In this document: in pieces, positions 49,231 to 56,945 of the stretch
How the letters are laid out: each line of letters starts with the position of its first letter
Position numbering within the stretch: the first letter of the stretch is position 1
IMG/VR virus record: IMGVR_UViG_3300012988_000016
Coordinates: 186,001 to 250,000 of that record
DNA: 64,000 nt
Strand: one strand, 5' to 3'
From: a virus
Position numbers and translations under genes: made by a program
The notes under the pieces: model-generated
What the model was told of the DNA's origin: nothing
The model's database searches: none
The model's input: only the letters and a program-made list of their open reading frames with translations

Positions 49231-49809
49231 TCATTCAAAGGCATACCAACTGAAGGCCCACTCATACCCACCATAATTTCGCAATTCTGTATACGAGACC
49301 CAATGTGCCCCCACCAATGGGAACGGATCTAACACCAGATAGCTATACTGTCCGTCTATTTTTCGATATCCGGAGACGATAAAGGCGTGCGGTACAGTAG
49401 CGGCCAACACCGGAGAACCCGCATCTAACCAGGCTCTCAGCTGAGCAGATGAGAGGTAAGAAGGTTCGTAGATGCTTTGAATCCCATGTGCCTGCAAGGT
49501 AGTGGTCACCGTTTCAGGACTGTTGGCTCCCTGGTTACATCCTCCATAGCAGGCAGCCGCTGCACAACAGCTAGGGTCTTGGAAACGAGCTGCCACTACC
49601 CCACATTGAGTGGTAGGTTGTCCGTACTTGCCGCTCAGCATCTCGATATCGGCAGCCCAACACCAATTGCTGCAAGACTGATAGACGATCCGAATGCCAG
49701 TATCGACCACCACGGGTTTCTCACCCGCTTCCCTCGACATTGCCCGCAAGGGTGTAGGAGTACTGTCTAGGGCCAGGATCCAAACCAGCAGTAGGAGCAG
49801 CTTCCGCAT
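49231..49809 (-). CDS. Secreted papain-like cysteine protease (C70/AvrRpt2-like)
   Basis: 192 residues. An N-terminal signal peptide (KLLLLLVWILALDS) is followed by a compact cysteine protease with catalytic QSCSNWCWAADIEMLS, a Cys-rich loop (CCAAAACYGGC) and PHAFIVSGY (His). Resembles papain-like C70/AvrRpt2-type or C39-like secreted proteases. Exported to the periplasm or outside. The ATG 49809 is favoured over a GTG upstream. Confidence 0.85.
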   Translation of the reverse strand: MRKLLLLLVWILALDSTPTPLRAMSREAGEKPVVVDTGIRIVYQSCSNWCWAADIEMLSGKYGQPTTQCGVVAARFQDPSCCAAAACYGGCNQGANSPETVTTTLQAHGIQSIYEPSYLSSAQLRAWLDAGSPVLAATVPHAFIVSGYRKIDGQYSYLVLDPFPLVGAHWVSYTELRNYGGYEWAFSWYAFE

Positions 49810-50128
49810 GACATCCACAAGATATCAGAAAAAGGACAACTCGGATCGGCTGGCCGACCGATATCAAGCTAAATCTTGGTGGGTCCGACGATGGCGAGAC
49901 AGGTGGCTGCTCACCATCCCCTACACGGCTCTGAGGCTTTGGTTCGGAACACGAACCAAGCAGGCCTTGGCCCGTCCAGATCTGTACGTCACTCGGGAGT
50001 CTCTACCCAATTGCTGGAGCGTCGCTTGTGGGATTGTGGACGGCCGTAGGGACTATTGGTACACAGCAGAGGAGGTGTTCACGAGGCTGAGGGAGCGGCT
50101 GAAGGAGAAGACTTGTGATAAGCCATGA
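49808..50128 (+). CDS. Hypothetical protein
   Basis: 106 residues, basic and Trp-rich (WWVRRWRDRWLL). Its ATG overlaps the ATG of the divergent protease within CATG, so the two starts share bases. 3' end overlaps the next minus gene by 50 nt. Confidence 0.6.
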   Translation: MTSTRYQKKDNSDRLADRYQAKSWWVRRWRDRWLLTIPYTALRLWFGTRTKQALARPDLYVTRESLPNCWSVACGIVDGRRDYWYTAEEVFTRLRERLKEKTCDKP

Positions 50129-50468
50129 AGGATTCGACTAATTCCCGCAACTTTTTGACGGCTTGTTCAGCGTTGGAACCGACCCCCACGCCGAACACTT
50201 CATCTTGGTCTTCGACGTAGGCCTCATACTGCCTGGCATCTACCCGTTCGATGAACTTGCAATGTTCTTCCAGCAAATCTGGGGTCTTGAGACCCTTCTT
50301 TTGCCTTCTAGCCTCCTCCAAAAAGGTGTGAGCTTCCTCACAAATCAGCCTGACGGCTCTGGTGGTGGGAGCTCCTCCTCCAGCAGCATAACCCTCTAGA
50401 CGACGCAACATCTTGTGTAGTGCGGCATTCTCCAGTTGGAGTTTCTCCAATTCGGTGATGCGGGCCAT
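50079..50468 (-). CDS. Hypothetical coiled-coil protein
   Basis: 129 residues. N-terminal coiled coil (ELEKLQLENAALHKMLRRL), Ser/Ala-rich end. No family. Confidence 0.65.
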   Translation of the reverse strand: MARITELEKLQLENAALHKMLRRLEGYAAGGGAPTTRAVRLICEEAHTFLEEARRQKKGLKTPDLLEEHCKFIERVDARQYEAYVEDQDEVFGVGVGSNAEQAVKKLRELVESFMAYHKSSPSAAPSAS

Positions 50469-50497
50469 GCTGCTAGAACGGGTCGACCATCCAGGAA

Positions 50498-50932
50498 TTA
50501 AGCCGCGCCTTTGCGCTTGTTGCGGTTCCGTTCGGTCTTGCCGGTTCGCTTGGTCTCTTTCTGGCCGAACCCTGCCTGCTTGGTCTCCTTGACGATTCGT
50601 GCTTCGATATCTTCATCGTGACGAGCCGCCATATCGGAGGTGATCCATTCTTCGGCTTCCTCCAACAAGGTAGTCAGGATGGTGACGAACGGGGTCTCCA
50701 ACCCTACATGCACCATCGAGCTGCGGTCCTTGTGGGCACGGATGTGGGGAATGAACTTCTCTGGGCCGGGAGCCTGGCCGGTGCCTTGCTGCTTGACCAG
50801 ACGGCCGATTCGGAATGAGTATTGAAGCTCATTTCCGCGGGCGGGGGCAGTGCTGATCTCAACAGCGTAGCCGGTCACGGTATCTTTGCACGTATGAGTG
50901 AGGGTCCAAACGGTCTGATGATTGTTGGTCAT
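50498..50932 (-). CDS. Hypothetical protein with basic tail
   Basis: 144 residues. Beta-rich N-terminus (TGYAVEISTAP...YSFRIGRLV) and a Lys/Arg-rich C-terminal tail (KRTGKTERNRNKRKGAA), likely nucleic-acid or membrane binding. Confidence 0.65.
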   Translation of the reverse strand: MTNNHQTVWTLTHTCKDTVTGYAVEISTAPARGNELQYSFRIGRLVKQQGTGQAPGPEKFIPHIRAHKDRSSMVHVGLETPFVTILTTLLEEAEEWITSDMAARHDEDIEARIVKETKQAGFGQKETKRTGKTERNRNKRKGAA

Positions 50933-50994
50933 GTACTACCTAGCGGCCCAAATGGCGAAAGCTTTAGAGGCTGTCGGAAAAAATGACCATGGTC

Positions 50995-51000
50995 GGTGTA
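50995..51000 (+). promoter_or_regulatory. GGTGTA promoter element
   Basis: GGTGTAAT, 13 nt before ATG 51014, heading the HU-led block of plus-strand genes. Confidence 0.6.
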
Positions 51001-51013
51001 ATGGTACAACATC

Positions 51014-51304
51014 ATGAGTAAAACCCAACTGATCAGTGACCTGGCCCAAAAGACTAACCTCGCAAAAGGGCAGGTTTCTGACATCTTGGAGGCTTTGGCT
51101 TCCCTCGCCACCCAAACCCTCAAAACTGAAGGAGAGTTCACCATTCCTGGATTGGTCAAGATCACCAGCAAGGAGAAACCAGCTACAGCAGAACGTCAGG
51201 GACTGAACCCGTTTACCAAGCAGCCGATCGTCATCCCAGCCAAGCCGGCTTCAAAGAAGCTGGCCGCCAAGCCGATCGCTGCTTTGAAGAAGGCGATCCT
51301 CTGA
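51014..51304 (+). CDS. HU/IHF-family DNA-binding protein
   Basis: 96 residues. The HU plan is present: KTQLISDLAQKTNLAKGQVSDIL, then EFTIPGLVKITSKEKPATAERQ and the arm region NPFTKQPIVIPAK. The end is a Lys/Ala-rich tail. Bends or compacts DNA. Coupled by 1 nt to the next gene. Confidence 0.9.
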   Translation: MSKTQLISDLAQKTNLAKGQVSDILEALASLATQTLKTEGEFTIPGLVKITSKEKPATAERQGLNPFTKQPIVIPAKPASKKLAAKPIAALKKAIL

Positions 51305-51819
51305 TGAGTCGATCGACCATGTATTGCGTCCGGCAGGACGGGTTTGTTGCGCCTTACCTGTATCTTCAGAACAGTAATGGTACTGGCCCCGTTGTGTGGA
51401 CCACATTGGTCGAACGTTACGGGTTACGTCCTCTACCAGGAAAATGGGACCCATGGGAAACCCTATTTCAAGTGGTAGAGGACGGCTCCCTAAAGCTAGA
51501 GTGGTGGGAACACAATACCCTCTGGTGGACTTACGATTACGCGATGCTGAGACGGGAAGACTTTCAAGCGATGGCCGATTCGTTTCGGATTTTTGCTGAA
51601 CGTCAGAAACAAGACCGTATCTCGCACGGCCCTGAGATGGCGGAAGCGCTTGAGAGGATGCTGATGTTCGAACCTGATATCTTGGCAGCCTGCATCCGAG
51701 TCACCGATCTGTCGGACAATTTATGGGTCAGCTACAACCCAGAGACCGATGAACGAGATCTTAATTACAACCTCCACACAGGCAACAAGCATCAATACAT
51801 CGAGGTTCGACGTCCGTGA
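51304..51819 (+). CDS. Unknown protein, 171 aa
   Basis: Trp/Tyr-rich N-terminal half (WWEHNTLWWTYDY) and a helical middle. No family. GTGA overlap with the next gene. Confidence 0.65.
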   Translation: MSRSTMYCVRQDGFVAPYLYLQNSNGTGPVVWTTLVERYGLRPLPGKWDPWETLFQVVEDGSLKLEWWEHNTLWWTYDYAMLRREDFQAMADSFRIFAERQKQDRISHGPEMAEALERMLMFEPDILAACIRVTDLSDNLWVSYNPETDERDLNYNLHTGNKHQYIEVRRP

Positions 51820-52106
51820 GTGATGAGGACGATACGGAAGAATTGAATTCCAAAGCCCGTCCCGAGACAGGGCCAATGAAGTTTCTTGGAGACTGGTGTG
51901 GGACCTTCATTCGAGGTGATGCTTCGTTTGCCTACGCTCGTTCACTTGAAGTTTTGATGGATCCGAAGGCAGATGAGATCTCACTAACGATCGCCAAAAT
52001 GGTGTTGGCCAACCTTCTCCAATCCCTGAATGATTCAGACGAATCTAGATTTGCGCCAATGCAGCAGATGTATGAATACCATCGCTGCAAACGTCAAAAA
52101 CGATGA
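51816..52106 (+). CDS. Hypothetical protein
   Basis: 96 residues, acidic N-terminus and helical rest (ISLTIAKMVLANLLQSLN), basic tail. GTG start, ATGA overlap with the next gene. Confidence 0.65.
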   Translation: MSDEDDTEELNSKARPETGPMKFLGDWCGTFIRGDASFAYARSLEVLMDPKADEISLTIAKMVLANLLQSLNDSDESRFAPMQQMYEYHRCKRQKR

Positions 52107-52345
52107 AATCCTTCACGCCAGGACAATTGGTCCAAGTGCAGCGTCAGCCAGCCGCCAAGTGGGAACCGGCTACCTATCTAAGACCACACGAGGATTGGCC
52201 TGGTAGCCATTTGGTTGATCTGCCTGATGGGGCGGAACGGTGTATTGATCGAATGTTGGGTGGCGATTGTGACCCCAATCACCCCCGAGCCTGTAAAGTC
52301 AAAGTGCTGATGGTACCTGCCCGACGAATCCGTAATCCCACATGA
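52103..52345 (+). CDS. Small hypothetical protein
   Basis: 80 residues. Starts KSFTPGQLVQVQRQP, resembling a small barrel. ATGA coupling on both sides. Confidence 0.62.
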   Translation: MKSFTPGQLVQVQRQPAAKWEPATYLRPHEDWPGSHLVDLPDGAERCIDRMLGGDCDPNHPRACKVKVLMVPARRIRNPT

Positions 52346-53013
52346 CCGATCAACACATACCCTGTCAAAGATGTGCCGACTACAGATCCAGAGCCATCTG
52401 GACTATGGCGCTAAATTGCAAGTCCTGCGAAGGGACTGGAATCGTCCGAAATCCAGCCTCATATGTGTGCAACCAATGTGGTGGAGGGTTGTGTGAGGAC
52501 AGTGAGGGTCAGTGGCCTAGCGGATTGACCGACGCCACCGTCTCAGGCGGCTATAGCTCCTTCCACCTCATGGACTGCACCCGCTACCGTTTCTCCCTAT
52601 GCGAGAAATGCCTGAGAAACTTCTTCACGGCCTTCAAGATCCCTCCCGAGGTTTTTTGCCACATAGGCGGGGGAATCGAGACGTACGAGAGTGACTTGGA
52701 TCTCTACCACCACCGTCTTTGGGAAAAGGCTGGGGGCGACATCAAACGATTGCTTGAGGGCGGATGTAACTGGCGAGAGAACTGTCAGGAACCAGCCATC
52801 TACCGTCTGATGGGCTTAGGTGGCAACTTGCGGTCGGAGGCCCGCTGTGAGGCCCATAAGTGGTGCAGTGTAGGGCTATGCGACCGTGTGGCACCGTTCC
52901 AGATGGTACCCTTCCTCGAAGCTGTCACGGAAGAACAACAACAGGCGGTCAGCCAAGCATGGGGATCGGGAGAAAAGATACCAGATGAGCCGGAGTTATC
53001 AGAACCAGACTAA
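52342..53013 (+). CDS. Cysteine-rich multi-zinc protein
   Basis: 223 residues with about 17 Cys: DnaJ-type CQRC...CKSCEGTG, then VCNQCGGGLC, LCEKCLRN and C-terminal CNWRENC, HKWCSVGLC. Several zinc sites; may bind nucleic acid or a protein. Function unknown. Confidence 0.7.
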   Translation: MTDQHIPCQRCADYRSRAIWTMALNCKSCEGTGIVRNPASYVCNQCGGGLCEDSEGQWPSGLTDATVSGGYSSFHLMDCTRYRFSLCEKCLRNFFTAFKIPPEVFCHIGGGIETYESDLDLYHHRLWEKAGGDIKRLLEGGCNWRENCQEPAIYRLMGLGGNLRSEARCEAHKWCSVGLCDRVAPFQMVPFLEAVTEEQQQAVSQAWGSGEKIPDEPELSEPD

Positions 53014-53293
53014 CATCTTGGCCGAGCTGTCTTTCCTCAAACCGGAACCAGGTGTGAAGAAGGTAACCGAGTACGGTACTGAGGAGTTGCGTCAATTCGC
53101 CCGTGGATTGTTGGTTAGACAGTGTCCAGAATGCGGGTCAAAAGCGTCAATTCCTCATTACCAGAACGGACGCAACACTTGTTTGGATTGTGATACCATC
53201 TATCGCCCCGAAGATGTGGTGGTGATTGCCTTGCTGAAAGCTTTCCAGTCCGGCGCTGAAGATGAGGCGGAACGGCTCAATCCGTCGGCTTAA
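52985..53293 (+). CDS. Zinc-ribbon protein
   Basis: 102 residues. Zinc ribbon RQCPECGSK...TCLDCDT, then a helix. Overlaps the preceding gene by 29 nt. Confidence 0.65.
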   Translation: MSRSYQNQTNILAELSFLKPEPGVKKVTEYGTEELRQFARGLLVRQCPECGSKASIPHYQNGRNTCLDCDTIYRPEDVVVIALLKAFQSGAEDEAERLNPSA

Positions 53294-53486
53294 GTTCGCA
53301 GGCCTCTAAGATCTCGGCCTTTTCTTCCACCACAGACACCACGTGAGCGTATATCTGCTGGGTGTAACAAAGGCCGCTGTCATCCATCACCAGGCCTAGG
53401 TGGATTGCAGTTTTGCTGCAGATGGGGCAGCAGACCAACGGCATCCCTTCAAACGTCTCACCAGGCTCAAGGTCTCGTAGATCCAT
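53277..53486 (-). CDS. Small zinc-binding-like protein
   Basis: 69 residues. CCPICSK with later Cys (LCYTQQ, EACEL). Convergent overlap of 17 nt. Confidence 0.6.
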   Translation of the reverse strand: MDLRDLEPGETFEGMPLVCCPICSKTAIHLGLVMDDSGLCYTQQIYAHVVSVVEEKAEILEACELKPTD

Positions 53487-53526
53487 CCCCCATCATATCA
53501 CGGTTTTTAGATACTGGAAATCCTAG

Positions 53527-53781
53527 ATGTCAGCCCCAACTAATCTGCGGAACCTAAAGGTAGGAGATCAGGTGGTGGTGACTTGTCCAGAATTTGAGAA
53601 GAGTGAGTTCTCTGTTCTGGGAGAAATAGTCTCGGTCCACCGCCTAAATAGCGGCTACAAGGTTCGTCCTATGAGTCATCAGAATATCAAGTTTTCGTGG
53701 GGGTACTCAGAACTGAGACTCCCCACCAGAGAAGAGGTCTACCGTCCTAGCTTCTCTGAACGCCTATTCGAGAGTTTCTGA
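53527..53781 (+). CDS. Barrel-like protein with C-terminal tag
   Basis: 84 residues. KVGDQVVVTCPEFEKSEF and GYKVRPMSHQN look like a KOW/SH3-type barrel. It ends YRPSFSERLFESF, which fits the shared peptide. Confidence 0.68.
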   Translation: MSAPTNLRNLKVGDQVVVTCPEFEKSEFSVLGEIVSVHRLNSGYKVRPMSHQNIKFSWGYSELRLPTREEVYRPSFSERLFESF

Positions 53782-54120
53782 TAGCTTGCAGCCGAAGCAC
53801 CGGAACCGGCCATTACGGTCTGGTTCCGCATAAGGGAACGGTTGTTCACAACCCTGGCAAAGCAAGCTGTTGTTGCCGTCTCGACGGGCCACGTTCTCAC
53901 GACGGTAGACCGCATCCTCATGACAGAGGTTGCAACCTGCACAGAATTTCTCTTGGCTGACAATCTTGTATTCTTTGCCGCTACACCAAGGACAAGGGTC
54001 TCCTGGGATCGTCACCTGATGACCACTGACGGTAGCGCCGACAACTCCTTGATGGGCGACGGTCTGAGCTGCTCCACCGTAAAATCTAGCCAAAGGATTT
54101 AGATACGGACCAATTGCCAT
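53764..54120 (-). CDS. Cysteine-rich zinc protein
   Basis: 118 residues. Cys clusters DPCPWCSGK, FCAGCNLCH, LCQGCEQP, RCFGCKL give at least two zinc sites. Start 9 nt after the minus-strand GGTGTA inside the 40-bp palindrome. Confidence 0.7.
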   Translation of the reverse strand: MAIGPYLNPLARFYGGAAQTVAHQGVVGATVSGHQVTIPGDPCPWCSGKEYKIVSQEKFCAGCNLCHEDAVYRRENVARRDGNNSLLCQGCEQPFPYAEPDRNGRFRCFGCKLSETLE

Positions 54121-54159
54121 GATGATCAATACACCGAAATTTCGGTGTATTGATCATCA
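54120..54159. promoter_or_regulatory. Perfect 40-bp palindrome with divergent GGTGTA promoters
   Basis: The centre is GAAATTTC. Each half carries GGTGTATTGATCATC, on both strands (hexamers 54130-54135 minus, 54144-54149 plus). It drives genes starting at 54120 and 54162. Perfect symmetry includes bases downstream of each promoter, so a dimeric protein may bind there as well. Confidence 0.75.
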
Positions 54160-54161
54160 AA

Positions 54162-54437
54162 ATGTGGCGAATCCCTGACCCCAATGAATGCGTCGGCCCT
54201 ACCAGCTGGATCAAGATCGACCATTGGGTGTGTAGATGCCTACACGAGTTCACAGGAGAGCGTCGATCTTGTCCACGCTGTAATGAAGAAGATGATGTGT
54301 TTGCCAAAAATGACCTGTCATGGCCTTGTGCCGATCCTGAATGCAGCAATACGGAAGGCGGAGCCAATTACAGTCGACGCATCACCTACATGTATTGCTG
54401 GAAATGTGCCATGTCCAAACTACCTGAGGATTTATAG
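54162..54437 (+). CDS. Zinc-binding small protein
   Basis: 91 residues. VCRCLHEF, SCPRCNEE, PCADPEC and YCWKCAMS pairs suggest two zinc ribbons. Start 12 nt after the plus-strand element. Confidence 0.68.
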   Translation: MWRIPDPNECVGPTSWIKIDHWVCRCLHEFTGERRSCPRCNEEDDVFAKNDLSWPCADPECSNTEGGANYSRRITYMYCWKCAMSKLPEDL

Positions 54438-54944
54438 CTTCTGAAAGCGTTTGACGAACTGACGAGCGATCGATCTAGGCATCGGCATCATCCCCACTGC
54501 GGTGACGGATCCAGGAGTTAGCTCGGTTCTCCCTTCATCGATCACTAGAGCGGCATGATACCCACCCTCAAGCAATCGCCCATGCAGCTTCCTAAGGTCT
54601 TTCTCGCTGCCGGCTCGGAGCATGATCTTGGGGTAACTGTGGCGATTCCAATCGTCTTCCCATCTCCCATGCTCAGCATTGTCCAAAGGTCCCTTGAGAC
54701 CTAGGTGAACCGCATGGCCGATCTGGGCTCCTTGCTTGCCTGGGCTCATCTGCAGGTCGGTTCGGACCACCACATACATGACGATTTCGTCGGTTTGTTC
54801 GACAGGTGACTCAATTGTCGCCTCTACAGGCACTTCGGCGGACAAGCCACAAGTGTGTTCACCGTCCCATACCCCTTCTGCAACCTCAATATTGGGGTCA
54901 CAAAATGCTGCTATACTGGCGCAAACTCTACACTTTTCGGACAT
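54432..54944 (-). CDS. Peptidyl-tRNA hydrolase, PTH2 family
   Basis: 170 residues. The PTH2 domain (about 55-165) is preceded by a Cys-containing, disordered N-terminus. Signatures: MYVVVRTDLQMSPGKQGAQIGHA, cut by the usual strand turn, PKIMLRAGSEKDLRKL and VIDEGRTELTPGSVTAVG. Releases peptides from stalled peptidyl-tRNA; PTH2 is typical of archaea and eukaryotes but also occurs in phages. Confidence 0.9.
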   Translation of the reverse strand: MSEKCRVCASIAAFCDPNIEVAEGVWDGEHTCGLSAEVPVEATIESPVEQTDEIVMYVVVRTDLQMSPGKQGAQIGHAVHLGLKGPLDNAEHGRWEDDWNRHSYPKIMLRAGSEKDLRKLHGRLLEGGYHAALVIDEGRTELTPGSVTAVGMMPMPRSIARQFVKRFQKL

Positions 54945-55167
54945 AACCTTTTCCTGGTAGCTGGTCAGGGAAATCGGCCGTCACCCAATCACCTGCCACC
55001 ACATCGTGATGAGTAGGCTCGTAGAGACTGACATGACCACTGGGCCATTCCCTGAATATTTGGGTCACCTCGTCATCCAAGCAAATGACCGTCATCATGT
55101 GCAGCACACAAGTCCAATCGGCTCGGCTAGCTAGCCCCCCAGTTCGAAGGGCTTGATCGAACGTCAA
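54928..55167 (-). CDS. DUF2829/Tad2-like protein
   Basis: 79 residues. MTFDQALRTGGLASRADW then SLYEPTHHDVVAGDWVTAD fit the DUF2829 plan: an N-terminal AL...G...R..W and a C-terminal Y.P...D..A.DW. Some DUF2829 proteins are Tad2, which sequesters the cyclic-ADP-ribose signal of Thoeris. That role is inferred here. It is coupled to the MBL hydrolase gene. Confidence 0.65.
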   Translation of the reverse strand: MTFDQALRTGGLASRADWTCVLHMMTVICLDDEVTQIFREWPSGHVSLYEPTHHDVVAGDWVTADFPDQLPGKGYVRKV

Positions 55168-56138
55168 ACTGTTATCTCCAACCCCTCATAGGCGGCCAGG
55201 GTTTCGATCCCACAGAGGTCTTGCACCTGTTGAGCGATGATCCGGATCTGAAAATCGTCCGCCTCTGGATCGTGATGAGTGGTCACCACCTTCTTGGGCT
55301 TGGCCTCGGCCGCCACTTCAGAGATGTACTCAGGGAATGAATGCCCCCAACCATATTTGGCGGGTCCGTTCTTCTTCCCCTGATAGGTGTGTAGATCGTA
55401 TTGACAATCGGTGATCCACACGTCAACTCCCTGCACCAACTCAAGTAATCCAACAGGAGTGCCGCCGCGGTAAGGTTCATGGTCGGTCGTAAAGGCGATG
55501 CTTTGCCCCTGATGTTCGATCCGGTAGCCAAACGTGTCTTGAGGGTGAAACAGTTTTCTAGCCATCACCGTGACGCCAGGATCGGCCAGATCCTTAGAGT
55601 CGTTGAAAATACGTATCCAGCCATCATAGACGCTATTGGAAGTCATATGCATGGCTATCTGTTGAAGTTCTTCCAGATTTACTGGAGAAACTGGGGGATT
55701 CATTTGACCTCGGTATACCCGATCCAGCTCGCTGTCCCAGCTCTTGCCACCAAAGAACTGAAAGTCACATTGAAAACGCTTCCGAGGCAAGTATAGGGGC
55801 TTCCAGAAGGGCATACCTTGGATGTGATCCCAATGGACGTGAGATTGGAGGATCGTTCCTTTGAGGGTTTTTGTTACCATCAGCTGTTTCATCTGATGAT
55901 TGCCCAGCTCTCTGAGGCCGGTCCCCATGTCGAGGATGAATAGCTGTCCACCTGCCTGAACCTCCACACAGGTGGTGTTACCTCCGTAGGTGCTCGATTC
56001 TTCAAAAGACAGCATATCGAAGCTGTCACCACGCTCAGCTGCCTCAAAGGCCCGTCTGACCTTGTCGCTAACCTGAGCGGGGGTCAACGGAGTGGGGACC
56101 GAACCTCGGACGCCCCAGAATTTGGTATTGATGGTCAT
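55164..56138 (-). CDS. MBL-fold metallohydrolase
   Basis: 324 residues. It starts FWGVRGSVPTP and has STYGGNTTCVEVQ, then the metal motif SHVHWDHIQGMPFW (HxHxDH) and a later AFTTDHEP. The PhnP/cyclic-nucleotide phosphodiesterase-like branch is suggested by the FWGVRGS opening. It may cleave a signalling nucleotide; substrate unknown. First in an operon with the DUF2829-like and PTH2 genes, 10 nt after GGTGTA. Confidence 0.88.
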   Translation of the reverse strand: MTINTKFWGVRGSVPTPLTPAQVSDKVRRAFEAAERGDSFDMLSFEESSTYGGNTTCVEVQAGGQLFILDMGTGLRELGNHQMKQLMVTKTLKGTILQSHVHWDHIQGMPFWKPLYLPRKRFQCDFQFFGGKSWDSELDRVYRGQMNPPVSPVNLEELQQIAMHMTSNSVYDGWIRIFNDSKDLADPGVTVMARKLFHPQDTFGYRIEHQGQSIAFTTDHEPYRGGTPVGLLELVQGVDVWITDCQYDLHTYQGKKNGPAKYGWGHSFPEYISEVAAEAKPKKVVTTHHDPEADDFQIRIIAQQVQDLCGIETLAAYEGLEITV

Positions 56139-56148
56139 TGGGGGTCAA

Positions 56149-56163
56149 TACACCAGCGGTGTA
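56149..56163. promoter_or_regulatory. Divergent GGTGTA promoter pair
   Basis: 56149-56154 (minus, 10 nt before ATG 56138) and 56158-56163 (plus, 9 nt before ATG 56173). The spacing selects the second of two ATGs for the plus gene. Confidence 0.65.
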
Positions 56164-56172
56164 GAGACATGG

Positions 56173-56688
56173 ATGGAAAGACGTGATTTTCTAAGTCTGG
56201 TGCCGGCTGTGGGGTTCGTGCTGTTGGCTCCCAAATTGGCGTTTGCCAACGCTATTCCGTTACATGGCGGCCTCTACAAAGAGGTCCTGCTTCAACGAAT
56301 CCTTCACTCAGAGGCTTTGGCTGAAAGGAATTTCAATCTTCGTCAAGAGACGGCCGATTCCAAGATCTGGCCGGTGATCCTGCAACACTCTGAAACCTTT
56401 GATGGCCGTCAGAAGGTCCACATAGCCCATGAGAACGTGTCCCATCAACGTCTAGGGTTGCTTGAGTACAATCCACCGAATCCAACAGATGCTTGGTTGA
56501 TGGAAGGCCGAAATAATGCGATGAGATTCTCGATAAAGGATCTAGGTGTCTACTATGAGTGGCGACGGGCCTTATCCTTTCTGAAATTTGGGCTACCAAA
56601 CTTGCGTCAAAGTAAATCGTTCGCACTAACTTGCTACCTCTACACCCAGATGGGTTGGGAACCCCTCCAGAAGGCGCTTCACATCTGA
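56173..56688 (+). CDS. Tat-exported hypothetical protein
   Basis: 171 residues. Twin-arginine signal (ERRDFLSLVPAVGFVLLAP...AFA), so it is exported folded, to the periplasm. The mature domain has no known family. Stop overlaps the next ATG by 1 nt. Confidence 0.72.
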   Translation: MERRDFLSLVPAVGFVLLAPKLAFANAIPLHGGLYKEVLLQRILHSEALAERNFNLRQETADSKIWPVILQHSETFDGRQKVHIAHENVSHQRLGLLEYNPPNPTDAWLMEGRNNAMRFSIKDLGVYYEWRRALSFLKFGLPNLRQSKSFALTCYLYTQMGWEPLQKALHI

Positions 56689-56945
56689 TGCCCAAACCAC
56701 TGGACCCAAAAGTCATAGAGGCGCTAGACGCCGTCAGGCGAGCCGAGCGGACCGCCGAGTTGGCCGAAATACGAGCCGACAATTGGACCATGTCGATCTG
56801 GTTGGGGATTCTTGGGTCAGTTTTGCTGATAGGAGCTTACTGGTTCTGGCCACTGTTGGCCCCCATCCCCTACGTGATGTTGATCTGGGGTTTGCTTTGG
56901 ACCAACAACCGTCGGGATATCCGTCGGCTCAGCGAAGAAGAATGA
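56688..56945 (+). CDS. Small membrane protein
   Basis: 85 residues. Charged N-terminus, then two transmembrane helices (about 35-52 and 54-72) and a charged end. No family. ATGA overlap with the next gene. Confidence 0.68.
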   Translation: MPKPLDPKVIEALDAVRRAERTAELAEIRADNWTMSIWLGILGSVLLIGAYWFWPLLAPIPYVMLIWGLLWTNNRRDIRRLSEEE

